A stretch of 64,000 nt of DNA from Xaviernesmea rhizosphaerae. GTDB taxonomy: Bacteria; Pseudomonadota; Alphaproteobacteria; Rhizobiales; Rhizobiaceae. The position numbers and the translations under genes were made by a program. The stretch spans positions 17,555 to 81,554 of the forward strand of contig NZ_MKIO01000041.1 of the NCBI RefSeq assembly GCF_001938945.1, in the 5' to 3' direction. Below, in pieces: positions 53,155 through 61,078 of the stretch (its first letter is position 1; each line of letters begins with the position of its first letter). Under the pieces are notes generated by a model that saw nothing but the letters and a program-made list of their open reading frames with translations, was not told the DNA's origin and searched no databases.

Positions 53155-53685
53155 TCAGGGCTTGTAGCCGCTATATTGGCCCTGGCGATAGAGCAGCGGC
53201 GTGCCGCCTTCACCCGAGACGGCCACGACCCGGCCGATCAGGATGGCGTGGCTATGGCGCTCGATCGCCTCTTCCAGCACGCAGTCGATGGCAAAGAGCG
53301 CATCGGCCAGCACCGGCGCGCCACTGGACAGCACGGTCCATTCGGCATCCTGATAACGCTCTGCGCCCTTCAGCCCGCCCTTGCCGGCAAAGCGATCGGC
53401 GATTGCCTGCTGGCTTTCCTGGAGAATATTGACACAGAAATGGCCATGGCGGGCGATGACGGGCCAGGAGGAGGAGGTGCGGTTGATGTTGACGATCATC
53501 GTGGCCGGCTCCACCGAAAGCGCGGTCGCCGAGGTCACCGTGGCACCGGTACGATCCTGCGTGCCGGCGGTAATCACGGAGACCGTGGCGGCCACATGGC
53601 GCATGGCCGCCTTCAGCGCATCGGCGTGATCCTCCACCGGCGGCAGCGGCTGAGCGGGGAAGAAGAGCGGGGTTACAAGCGTCAT
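53155..53685 (-). CDS. Flavin reductase (FMN/FAD:NAD(P)H, HpaC/DszD-like)
   Basis: 176 residues from ATG 53685 (AAGGA upstream). Flavin_Reduct fold: AAMRHVAATVSVITAGTQ, TATALSVEPATMIVNINR, FCVNILQESQQAIADRFAG and FAIDCVLEEAIERHSHAIL. Such proteins deliver FMNH2 or FADH2 by diffusion to two-component monooxygenases. The nearby DmoA-like and SfnB-like enzymes are the probable clients. The upstream region carries the TATAGACAA nonamer shared with the ABC operon. Confidence 0.92.
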   Translation of the reverse strand: MTLVTPLFFPAQPLPPVEDHADALKAAMRHVAATVSVITAGTQDRTGATVTSATALSVEPATMIVNINRTSSSWPVIARHGHFCVNILQESQQAIADRFAGKGGLKGAERYQDAEWTVLSSGAPVLADALFAIDCVLEEAIERHSHAILIGRVVAVSGEGGTPLLYRQGQYSGYKP

Positions 53686-54163
53686 GGTCTGTCCTTCCGG
53701 CTGAAACAAGAGCCCCTGCGGGCGGCGAAGGAGAACTGAGCGATCTTGCAGGCCGCCGCGCGTTTCGGCCGGTCCGCCTGCGACGCCCGCCCTACACATC
53801 CGCGGCACCCGCCTTCCGGCCCCGGCCTCTCTGTTACCGGAAAGAATAATATCGATAAAATTTATAGACAAAGAAGATACCGGCCGAAAAATCAGAGTCT
53901 GGCGAATGCCCATTCTAAATTCGGCTGGTTCGAGAAAAGATTATTCGCGCGCGGGAAAGGTGCGGCCTGGACCGATCGCGCTCTGCAGGATCCGAAGCGC
54001 GCCGCGCCGTTTCAGAGTCGCTGTCCGCGCCTTGCGGCCGTCCTTGCGTCGCATGTCGTGCTCACAGAGTCGGTGAGCATTTTGCGCGACAGGCTCTGTT
54101 GAATGACTTTGACATTTGTTTCCGGGGGTGCCGTGAACGGGTGCAAACGTCGAAAGCACACCG
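53686..54163. other. Upstream region of the flavin reductase gene
   Basis: 478 bp. The block 53841-53880 is AT-rich (AATATCGATAAAATTTATAG) and contains TATAGACAA. The rest shows no gene, repeat or terminator I can support. Confidence 0.4.
53863..53871 (+). promoter_or_regulatory. Shared TATAGACAA box upstream of the flavin reductase
   Basis: The same nonamer as at 41550-41558. It lies about 180 bp upstream of the flavin reductase start, in an AT-rich island. Confidence 0.4.
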
Positions 54164-54646
54164 CTAGCCGATCGACAGGATTTCCAGCTCCTGCCCGCCG
54201 GCGGTGGCGAGATCGCCGACCGTCTTACCCATCAGGGCCCGCGCCACCGGCGAGACATAGGAAATCGATCCGGCCTTCGGGTCAGCCTCGTCCTCGCCGA
54301 CGATGCGATAGGTCTGGGTGCGCCCATCCTCGCGGCGGAAGGTGACGCGGCTGCCGAAGGCCACGGCGGCGCCGTCTTCGGGCGCGGGCATCACTTGAGC
54401 GGTGCGCACCCGCTCGGTCAGGTAGCGCAGGTCGCGCAAGGGACCGGCGGACTGGCGGCGGCGCTCATTGACATCCTCCATGGCATTGGCGACCGCATAG
54501 GCCGCGCGCGCCTCAGCCAGCTGGGCCTCCAGCACCGCCAAGCCCGCCTCCGTGACGAGATTGGGATGCGGCGAGATGGGCCGGTCCGGCAGCAGGGTTT
54601 CCGCCGCGGCTTCGGCACTCTCTTCCTTCACAAAGGCAACGCTCAC
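54164..54646 (-). CDS. GreA/GreB-family transcription elongation factor-like protein
   Basis: 160 residues if started at GTG 54646, where GAGGAG is well spaced; GTG 54652 is too close to it. An N-terminal coiled-coil segment (LAVLEAQLAEARAAYAVANA, NERRRQ) precedes the FKBP-like C-terminal domain (VTFRREDGRTQTYRIVGEDE, SYVSPVARALMGKTVGD). Gre factors stimulate transcript cleavage in stalled RNA polymerase. This one has an N-terminal Glu/Pro extension and is likely a secondary paralogue. It stands alone. Confidence 0.88.
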   Translation of the reverse strand: MSVAFVKEESAEAAAETLLPDRPISPHPNLVTEAGLAVLEAQLAEARAAYAVANAMEDVNERRRQSAGPLRDLRYLTERVRTAQVMPAPEDGAAVAFGSRVTFRREDGRTQTYRIVGEDEADPKAGSISYVSPVARALMGKTVGDLATAGGQELEILSIG

Positions 54647-55120
54647 AGTCACTCTCCTCGCCGCGCGGCATCGGCCGATGCGCGCTCATCTGTCGTTCTC
54701 GCTCCGGCGCCGCGCCGAGGCCTTGTCCCCTGACCGGCATAGAGCCTTTCCGGCGAAAACGGAATCGCCCTGGCCCTCGCACGGATTAAAGAAAGCCGGC
54801 GAACCATCGTCATTGTCTCGGATGAGAACCGATAAGCGCGGAAGCTGCCCTGCGGTTCCGTCGTCGCGCAGAGGTTTCTATCCGTGCGCACAGCAACTGG
54901 CGTCCGGCCGCACCGTATAACTCTGCAAACCGCGCAGAAAATTGTCGTGACCCTATAGGCTTTACGGCGAAATGCGGGCTGTGGCTTGGCCGAAGCTTAA
55001 CAGAGGGTAAGCGGGCCAGGCGGCAGTTAAGGATTTGTTAACCATGAAATTCGAAAATTAACCCAATGGAAACTGATTCTCCGATGGGTGAGCCTGGTGC
55101 TAACGTCGACCATAGGCCGA
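54647..55120. promoter_or_regulatory. Upstream region of the cellulose operon with a CtrA-consensus site
   Basis: 474 bp divergent gap. At 55027-55042 the sequence is TTAA-GGATTTG-TTAAC, an exact match to the CtrA box TTAA-N7-TTAAC. It also contains TTAACCAT (55038-55045), the form described as the Sinorhizobium CtrA consensus. It lies about 80 bp upstream of the bcsN start. A further TTAAC (about 54997) is nearby. Confidence 0.6.
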
Positions 55121-56110
55121 ATGGCCACTACCGCTTCGCTGCGCCATGCGATGATCGCCATGGTCCTTTTGTGCCTGCCGGCCTGCGGCACGCCCGGCGG
55201 CCTGAAGATGAACGCCATGCCGGCCGAGGTCCCGGTCGAGAAGGCCATGGCCTTTCCGCCGCCGGGCGGCCCCGCCATCGTCAGCGTGGTGGAGCGCAAC
55301 TATTCCAACGCAGTGGCGCAGGATATCCTCCTGGAAACCAACACGCGCACGCCCGGCGAGAACTATATCAAGGTGCAGTTCTACGGCCCCGGCGCCTCGG
55401 CTTTTGAGCGTGCCGACCGCCTGTCCCTGTCCGGCTTCACGACTGATACGATGGCGCGCGACATCCGGGCGCAGTTCCCGACGATGCGCATGCGCATGGC
55501 CTCCACCTATCAGCAGAACGGCTATGGCGCCTTCGGCTATGCCTATGGATCCAGTGGCGGCGAGAGCTGCCTCTATGCCTGGCAGCAGATCACCTCGTCC
55601 GAGCATGGCCGCAACGGCGTCAACGATCTCGGCATGATCCGCACACGCCTTCGGCTGTGCGACCGGGGCTCCATCGAATCCCTGCTGGCCGTCATGTATC
55701 ACTACACCCTGTCCGGCGGCTTTGAACATCCGCAGTGGAACCCCTATGGGCCGGCACCGAAGCCCGATCCGCGCATCGGGATGGTCGGCAAGCCGATCTA
55801 CAGTCTCCCGCCCGCCGGCGCGAGGACACGGGCTGCAGCGCCCCGGCCGGCCACCGCGCTTGCCGCCCGCGCGCAGCCCAGCCTCGAGAATGCCGCCGCG
55901 ATCCCACAGCTGCCTTCGGCCGCAACCGGCAGCGCCGCCTTCGCGCCTTCCGCACAGACGCCGGCCGTGTTCATTCCGGCGCCGAACCTGCCCGCACCGG
56001 CCGATGTCAATGCGGAAGCCCGCACGGTCGGCATCCCGCGCGCAACCGCAATGCCTGCTGCAGCTGCCGCCCCCGCCATTCCGGCGGCCCCCGTCATCCC
56101 GGCGCCGTAA
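55121..56110 (+). CDS. bcsN: Cellulose biosynthesis protein BcsN (lipoprotein)
   Basis: 329 residues from ATG 55121; GTG 55088 in frame is less likely. A lipoprotein signal ends in LPAC with Cys as the lipidated residue. The conserved part (about 25-215) includes PPPGGPAIVSVVERNYSNA, QDILLETNTRTPGENYIKV and GESCLYAWQQI, as in the BcsN family found beside bcsA in rhizobia. The last 110 residues are Ala/Pro-rich and low complexity. BcsN is of unknown biochemical role but tied to cellulose synthesis. The stop codon sits in the loop of a perfect hairpin (56097-56120), followed by a 292-bp gap before bcsA. Confidence 0.88.
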   Translation: MATTASLRHAMIAMVLLCLPACGTPGGLKMNAMPAEVPVEKAMAFPPPGGPAIVSVVERNYSNAVAQDILLETNTRTPGENYIKVQFYGPGASAFERADRLSLSGFTTDTMARDIRAQFPTMRMRMASTYQQNGYGAFGYAYGSSGGESCLYAWQQITSSEHGRNGVNDLGMIRTRLRLCDRGSIESLLAVMYHYTLSGGFEHPQWNPYGPAPKPDPRIGMVGKPIYSLPPAGARTRAAAPRPATALAARAQPSLENAAAIPQLPSAATGSAAFAPSAQTPAVFIPAPNLPAPADVNAEARTVGIPRATAMPAAAAAPAIPAAPVIPAP

Positions 56111-56120
56111 GGCGCCGGGA
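56097..56120 (+). promoter_or_regulatory. Perfect 10-bp hairpin with GTAA tetraloop around the bcsN stop
   Basis: TCCCGGCGCC (56097-56106), loop GTAA (56107-56110), GGCGCCGGGA (56111-56120). In RNA the loop is GUAA, a stable GNRA tetraloop, and it contains the bcsN stop UAA. No T-tract follows, so it is more likely an mRNA-stability or attenuation element than a simple terminator. Confidence 0.75.
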
Positions 56121-56412
56121 CGGGAGCAAGAACCAGACGATGCCCAGGATATTCAAGTGCATCGTCTGGCCGGACGGGATCAAAACCGGTCTGATCTTGC
56201 AACCTGTCAGCATCCGCTTCGGCAATGTTTCGTCTGCTGGCCAAGGCATCAGGCAAAACTATGCCGCACTGCAATAGATGAACGAATTATCAATGTGTTC
56301 ACGCTTACATGACGTGGGCATTGCAAACGACTGTCGAGAAGACCTTCATCCGCCGGCGAATAGCGCGGCGGCTTGACATGCTTCATCGCTGCGAACAGGG
56401 AACTTCTTCACC
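56121..56412. other. bcsN-bcsA intercistronic region
   Basis: 292 bp. It contains GAATTATCAATGTG and CGGCTTGACATGCTTCATCGC (split here as GGCTTGACATG and CTTCATCGC), where TTGACA could be a -35 element for a separate bcsA promoter. I see no gene in it. Confidence 0.35.
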
Positions 56413-58608
56413 ATGGCCAAGGCGGTCAATTTTTTGATCTGGATGCTCGTGTCGCTCTTCGTGCTGACGCTTGTCACCCTGCCAATCAGCTTGCAGACGC
56501 ATTTGGTGGCCGCCTTCCTTTGCATGGCCTTGCTGGCCATTCTGAAGGTCATGAAAGCGGAGGGCAACTGGCGCCTGATCGGGCTGGGCTTCGGCACGGC
56601 GATCGTGTTGCGCTATGTCTACTGGCGCACGACCAGCACCCTGCCGCCGCTCAACCAGCTGGAAAACTTCATTCCCGGCTTCCTGCTCTATCTGGTGGAG
56701 ATGTATTCGGTCGCCATGCTGGCGCTCAGCCTGTTCCTGGTGTCCATGCCGCTGCCGGAAAAGAAGAAGCGCCCCGGCACGACGGCTTACCGGCCGACGG
56801 TGGACGTGTTCGTCCCCACCTATAATGAAGACGCCCAGCTTCTGGCCAACACGCTGGCTGCCGCCAAGAACATGGATTATCCCGCCGACAAGCTGACGGT
56901 CTGGCTGCTCGACGATGGCGGCACCGTGCAGAAGCGTTCGGCCACCGACATTCCCTCGGCGCGCGCTGCTGAGCGCCGCCATGCCGAGCTCAGCCGGCTG
57001 GCGGCCGATCTCGACGTGAAATATCTCACCCGCGAGCGCAACGAACATGCCAAGGCCGGCAATCTCAACAACGGGCTGAAGCAGTCCGAGGGCGAGCTGG
57101 TGGTGGTCTTTGACGCCGACCATGCGCCGGCACGCGATTTCCTGCTGGAGACCGTCGGCTATTTCGAGGAAGATCCCAAGCTCTTCCTGGTTCAGACCCC
57201 GCACTTCTTCCTCAATCCCGACCCGATCGAGCGCAATCTCAACACCTTCGGCCATATGCCGAGCGAGAACGAGATGTTCTACGGACTGATCCAGCGCGGC
57301 CTGGACAAGTGGAACGCCTCCTTCTTCTGCGGCTCCGCCGCCGTGCTGCGCCGTGAGGCGCTGCAGGACACCGATGGCTTCTCCGGCGTCAGCATCACCG
57401 AAGATTGCGAAACCGCACTGGCGCTGCACGGCCGCGGCTGGAACAGCGTCTATGTCGACAAGCCGCTGATCGCCGGCCTGCAGCCGGCCACCTTCGCCAG
57501 CTTCATCGGCCAGCGTTCGCGCTGGGCCCAGGGCATGATGCAGATCCTGATCTTCCGTCAGCCGCTGTTCAAGGGCGGCCTGACCTTCGCCCAGCGGCTC
57601 TGCTACATGTCGTCCACGCTGTTCTGGCTGTTTCCCTTCCCGCGCACGATGTTCCTCATCGCGCCCCTGTTCTACCTGTTCTTCGACCTGGAGATCTTCG
57701 TCGGCTCAGGCGGCGAGTTCCTTGCCTATACGATGACCTACATGCTCGTGAATCTGCTGATGCAGAACTACCTCTATGGCCGCTTCCGCTGGCCGTGGAT
57801 TTCCGAGCTCTATGAATATGTGCAGACCGTTCATCTGCTGCCGGCCGTCATTTCGGTCATGCTCAATCCGAGCAAGCCGACCTTCAAGGTCACCGCCAAG
57901 GACGAATCCATCACGCAGAGCCGCCTTTCGGAAATCAGCGCGCCCTTCTTCATCATCTTCGCGATCCTGATCGCAGCGATGGGCATGGTGGTCTACCGCC
58001 TCTATGTCGAGCCGACCAAGGCGGACGTGACGCTGGTCGTCGGCGGCTGGAACCTTCTGAACCTGATCTTCGCCGGCTGCGCGCTGGGCGCCGTGACCGA
58101 GCGCGGCGACAAGTCCGCCGCCCGCCGCGTGACTGTGAAGCGCCGCTGCGAGTTCAAGGTGGGCGATGCCTGGTACCCTGCCGTCATCGACAACGTCTCC
58201 GTCGATGGTCTGCTGGTCCATGTCTACGACCAGAGCCTGGCGCCGCTGAAGGCCGGCAATATCGAGGCCATCCGCGTCAAGCCTTATAGCGAGGGCATTC
58301 CGGACACGATGGCGGTCAATGTCGTGCGCAGCAGCAAGGGCGAAGGCGAAGCGATCAGCGTCGGCTGCACCTTCGCGCCGCAGCGGGCGCTGGACCACCG
58401 GCTGATCGCCGATCTGATGTTCGCCAATTCCGCGCAGTGGAGCGAATTCCAGATGGGCCGCCGCCGCAATCCGGGCCTGATCCGGGGCACGCTGAGCTTC
58501 CTCGGCATCGCCGCCTACCAGACCAATCGCGGCCTCTATTACATGCTGCGCGGCCTCGGCTCGGCCAGGCCCAAGCTGCCGGTGCCGGCACCGGCGAAGG
58601 GACGGTGA
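56413..58608 (+). CDS. bcsA: Cellulose synthase catalytic subunit
   Basis: 731 residues, ATG 56413. N-terminal TMs (about 5-45, 55-75, 85-115), then the family 2 glycosyltransferase core: DDG (Asp167-168), DAD (Asp234, Asp236), catalytic base Asp331 in SITEDCETA, and QRSRW (367-371). All are needed to polymerise UDP-glucose. Further TMs form the translocation channel. A C-terminal PilZ domain (about 565-665) carries NVSVDG; its Arg motif reads ARRVTVKRR, so the RxxxR spacing is not exact. Cyclic di-GMP activation is expected in the family. bcsB follows after 5 bp. Confidence 0.95.
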   Translation: MAKAVNFLIWMLVSLFVLTLVTLPISLQTHLVAAFLCMALLAILKVMKAEGNWRLIGLGFGTAIVLRYVYWRTTSTLPPLNQLENFIPGFLLYLVEMYSVAMLALSLFLVSMPLPEKKKRPGTTAYRPTVDVFVPTYNEDAQLLANTLAAAKNMDYPADKLTVWLLDDGGTVQKRSATDIPSARAAERRHAELSRLAADLDVKYLTRERNEHAKAGNLNNGLKQSEGELVVVFDADHAPARDFLLETVGYFEEDPKLFLVQTPHFFLNPDPIERNLNTFGHMPSENEMFYGLIQRGLDKWNASFFCGSAAVLRREALQDTDGFSGVSITEDCETALALHGRGWNSVYVDKPLIAGLQPATFASFIGQRSRWAQGMMQILIFRQPLFKGGLTFAQRLCYMSSTLFWLFPFPRTMFLIAPLFYLFFDLEIFVGSGGEFLAYTMTYMLVNLLMQNYLYGRFRWPWISELYEYVQTVHLLPAVISVMLNPSKPTFKVTAKDESITQSRLSEISAPFFIIFAILIAAMGMVVYRLYVEPTKADVTLVVGGWNLLNLIFAGCALGAVTERGDKSAARRVTVKRRCEFKVGDAWYPAVIDNVSVDGLLVHVYDQSLAPLKAGNIEAIRVKPYSEGIPDTMAVNVVRSSKGEGEAISVGCTFAPQRALDHRLIADLMFANSAQWSEFQMGRRRNPGLIRGTLSFLGIAAYQTNRGLYYMLRGLGSARPKLPVPAPAKGR

Positions 58609-58613
58609 TCGCC

Positions 58614-60956
58614 ATGAAACGCACGCTGCTCGCCTGCCTCCTCGCCACCGCCCTGCCGGCCATCCTGCCCACGGGCCTTGCCGCACAGACGCTGAAGCCT
58701 TTCGACATGACGCCGGAGCGCCCTGCCGATGTCCAGCCAGCCCCCGGCATACCGGCCGTGGTGACCGCGCCGGCCGCGCCCGTCATCGACCCGACAACCC
58801 TTCGCCGGCCTTTCCTGCCCTTCGAGAAGCTGACGCTCGCAGGCGAGGACGACCGCCGCAGCTTCACCGTCTCGCTGACGGCGGAACAGGCAGCGGCGGC
58901 ACAGACGATCACGCTCGGCTATCAGAACGCCATCGTGATTGCGCCAGAAAGCTCGCGCCTGTCCGTCACCATCAACAATGTGACGCTGGGCGAAACGCCG
59001 ATCGCCTCGTCGGACAGGGTGACCGGGCTGGCGCTGGCCATTCCCGCCGGCGTGCTGCAGCCCGGCGCCAATGTGGTCACCATTGCGGCCCATCAGCGCC
59101 ACCGTACGGACTGCACCATCCAGTCGACCTTCGATCTGTGGACGGACATTCGTCCGCAGGAGAGCTTCATCACCTTCGCCGCCCCGCTCGTCGGCCGGCT
59201 GACGCAGCTGAACGATCTGGCCGCCGTGGCGCCGGACGGCAAGGGGCGCACGGCCATCACCATCGTCGCGCCGGCCATGGCCAGCTCGGGCTCCGCCGAC
59301 ATGCTGATGCGCCTGGCGCAGGCGCTGTCGCTGCGCGTTCACGGCGCCAACCAGACGGTGACGGTGCGGGCAGACCTGCCGCCGGTCACCCAGACCAGCG
59401 GCCTGACCGTCTTCCTGGGCACGCAGAGCGAACTTGCCGATCTCGTGCCCACTCTGCCCGCCTCGGCGGCCAGCGGCCCGGCGCTCGGCTATGTGCCCCT
59501 GCCCATGGCAACGGCCGGGAGCAGCGGCGCCGGCCCGACGGCGCTTGTCGTCAGCGGCCCGACGCCGAGGGCGGTGCAGACGGCGCTCGACCGCCTGCTT
59601 CCCCCGGCAGACGCCGCAACCGAGCGGCACAGCCTGGCCACGGCCTCTTTCCATGCCCCCGATGCACCGCTTCTGACCGGCGAAGCCAAGCTCGCCCTGT
59701 CGCGCTTCGGCCTGACGACGACCGAAACCACCGGCCGGCGGATGCGCACGGAATTCCTGGTGGGTCTGCCAGACGATTTCTATGCCAGCGCCTATGGCCA
59801 GGCGGAACTGCTGCTCGATGCCGCCTATTCGAGCGCGGTGCGGCCCGGCAGCCGCGTCAACATCTACGTCAACGGCGACATCACCACCACGGCGCCGATC
59901 GCGGCCGGCAGCGGCGGCCTGATGCAGCATCTGCCGATCCGGCTGAGCCTGCGCCATTTCGCGCCGGGCGTGAACACCGTGGCGATCGAGGCCGTGCTCG
60001 TGACCGACGAGGATGCGGTCTGCGCCACCGGAACGCCGGCGCAGACGAAGCCGCGCTTCGCGCTGTTCGACACGACCGAATTCCACATGCCGGACTTCGC
60101 CCGCATCGCCACGAGCCCCAATCTGGCGGCAACCGTCGGCATGAGCGCGCCTTATGGCGAGGACCAGCCGCGCCCGACCGCGCTCTATCTCGACCGGCCG
60201 ACGGCGGAAAGCCTGTCGGCAGCCGCCACGCTGGCGGGCCGGCTGGCGATGAGCGCCGGCAAGCCGATCCCGCTGGAAACCGTGGGCTCGCCGGAAGGGC
60301 TTGACAACCGCAATGCGCTGATCGTCGGCACGCTGGCGCAGCTGCCCCCGGCCCTCGTCGCCCAGATGAAGGTGGCGACGGCCGCACAGGCGAACTGGGG
60401 CGACCTGCCGACCCATGCGATCGCCACCGCGCCCTCCGCCATCGACAGCTGGCGCGGCCAGGTGTCCGGCACGGGGCTGGTCGAAAGCGCCAGCCGGGTG
60501 AACAATTGGCTGAGGCGCAATCTCGACCTCTCGCTCGACCAGCTGCACATCCTGCCGCAAAGCGAGACCGTCTATCAGCCGCCGCGCTCGGCCGATCTGA
60601 TCATGGCTCAGGCGGAAAGCCCTCAGGCGGGCGGCATCTGGACGCTGGCCACGGCGCCGACACCGAAGGATCTGGAGCGCGGCATGGCCGCACTGACGGC
60701 GCAGGCGCTCTGGAACAAGGTTTCCGGCCGCGTCGCCGCGCTCGACAGCCAGACCGCGACGGTGGCGACCCTGGCGCCGCAGGATATCCGGCTGACGCCG
60801 ACGCAGCCCTTCTCGATCGGCAATTGGCGGCTGATCGCCGCGAACTGGATGTCGACCAACATCCTCTATTTCGCGCTGCTCTTCCTCGCCGCCTTCGCCA
60901 TCCTCGGCGTCATCACCACGCTTCTCCTGCGCGGTCTTGGGCGGCGGCACGGATGA
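58614..60956 (+). CDS. bcsB: Cellulose synthase periplasmic subunit BcsB
   Basis: 780 residues, ATG 58614 after AAGGGA. A signal peptide (to AAQT) precedes the alternating jelly-roll and flavodoxin-like domains of BcsB (RRSFTVSLTAEQAAAAQTIT, HQRHRTDCTIQSTFDLWTDI, GSRVNIYVNGDI). A single C-terminal TM (LYFALLFLAAFAILGVI) docks it to BcsA. It guides nascent cellulose through the periplasm. The stop overlaps a 41-codon frame that fills the space before the TPR gene. Confidence 0.94.
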   Translation: MKRTLLACLLATALPAILPTGLAAQTLKPFDMTPERPADVQPAPGIPAVVTAPAAPVIDPTTLRRPFLPFEKLTLAGEDDRRSFTVSLTAEQAAAAQTITLGYQNAIVIAPESSRLSVTINNVTLGETPIASSDRVTGLALAIPAGVLQPGANVVTIAAHQRHRTDCTIQSTFDLWTDIRPQESFITFAAPLVGRLTQLNDLAAVAPDGKGRTAITIVAPAMASSGSADMLMRLAQALSLRVHGANQTVTVRADLPPVTQTSGLTVFLGTQSELADLVPTLPASAASGPALGYVPLPMATAGSSGAGPTALVVSGPTPRAVQTALDRLLPPADAATERHSLATASFHAPDAPLLTGEAKLALSRFGLTTTETTGRRMRTEFLVGLPDDFYASAYGQAELLLDAAYSSAVRPGSRVNIYVNGDITTTAPIAAGSGGLMQHLPIRLSLRHFAPGVNTVAIEAVLVTDEDAVCATGTPAQTKPRFALFDTTEFHMPDFARIATSPNLAATVGMSAPYGEDQPRPTALYLDRPTAESLSAAATLAGRLAMSAGKPIPLETVGSPEGLDNRNALIVGTLAQLPPALVAQMKVATAAQANWGDLPTHAIATAPSAIDSWRGQVSGTGLVESASRVNNWLRRNLDLSLDQLHILPQSETVYQPPRSADLIMAQAESPQAGGIWTLATAPTPKDLERGMAALTAQALWNKVSGRVAALDSQTATVATLAPQDIRLTPTQPFSIGNWRLIAANWMSTNILYFALLFLAAFAILGVITTLLLRGLGRRHG

Positions 60957-61078
60957 TGCGCGACCCGTCATTGCCCTGCTCCTCACCTGTTCCGGCGGCA
61001 GCGGTGGCCATCCGCCGCCCGCTCGCCGCCGTCGGCCGACGCGCCGGCTCCATTCCTTCGGGAGACGCCCATGATTAA
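60953..61078 (+). CDS. 41-codon frame between bcsB and the TPR gene, possible scar of a lost gene
   Basis: ATG 60953 overlaps the bcsB stop (ATGATG) and the frame runs to TAA at 61076-61078, inside the start of the TPR gene. The peptide begins MMRDPSLPCSSPVP and has no hydrophobic signal. bcsZ is usually found at this position in rhizobial cellulose operons. This may be a start-codon scar or a coupling leader. A functional protein is doubtful. Confidence 0.25.
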   Translation: MMRDPSLPCSSPVPAAAVAIRRPLAAVGRRAGSIPSGDAHD

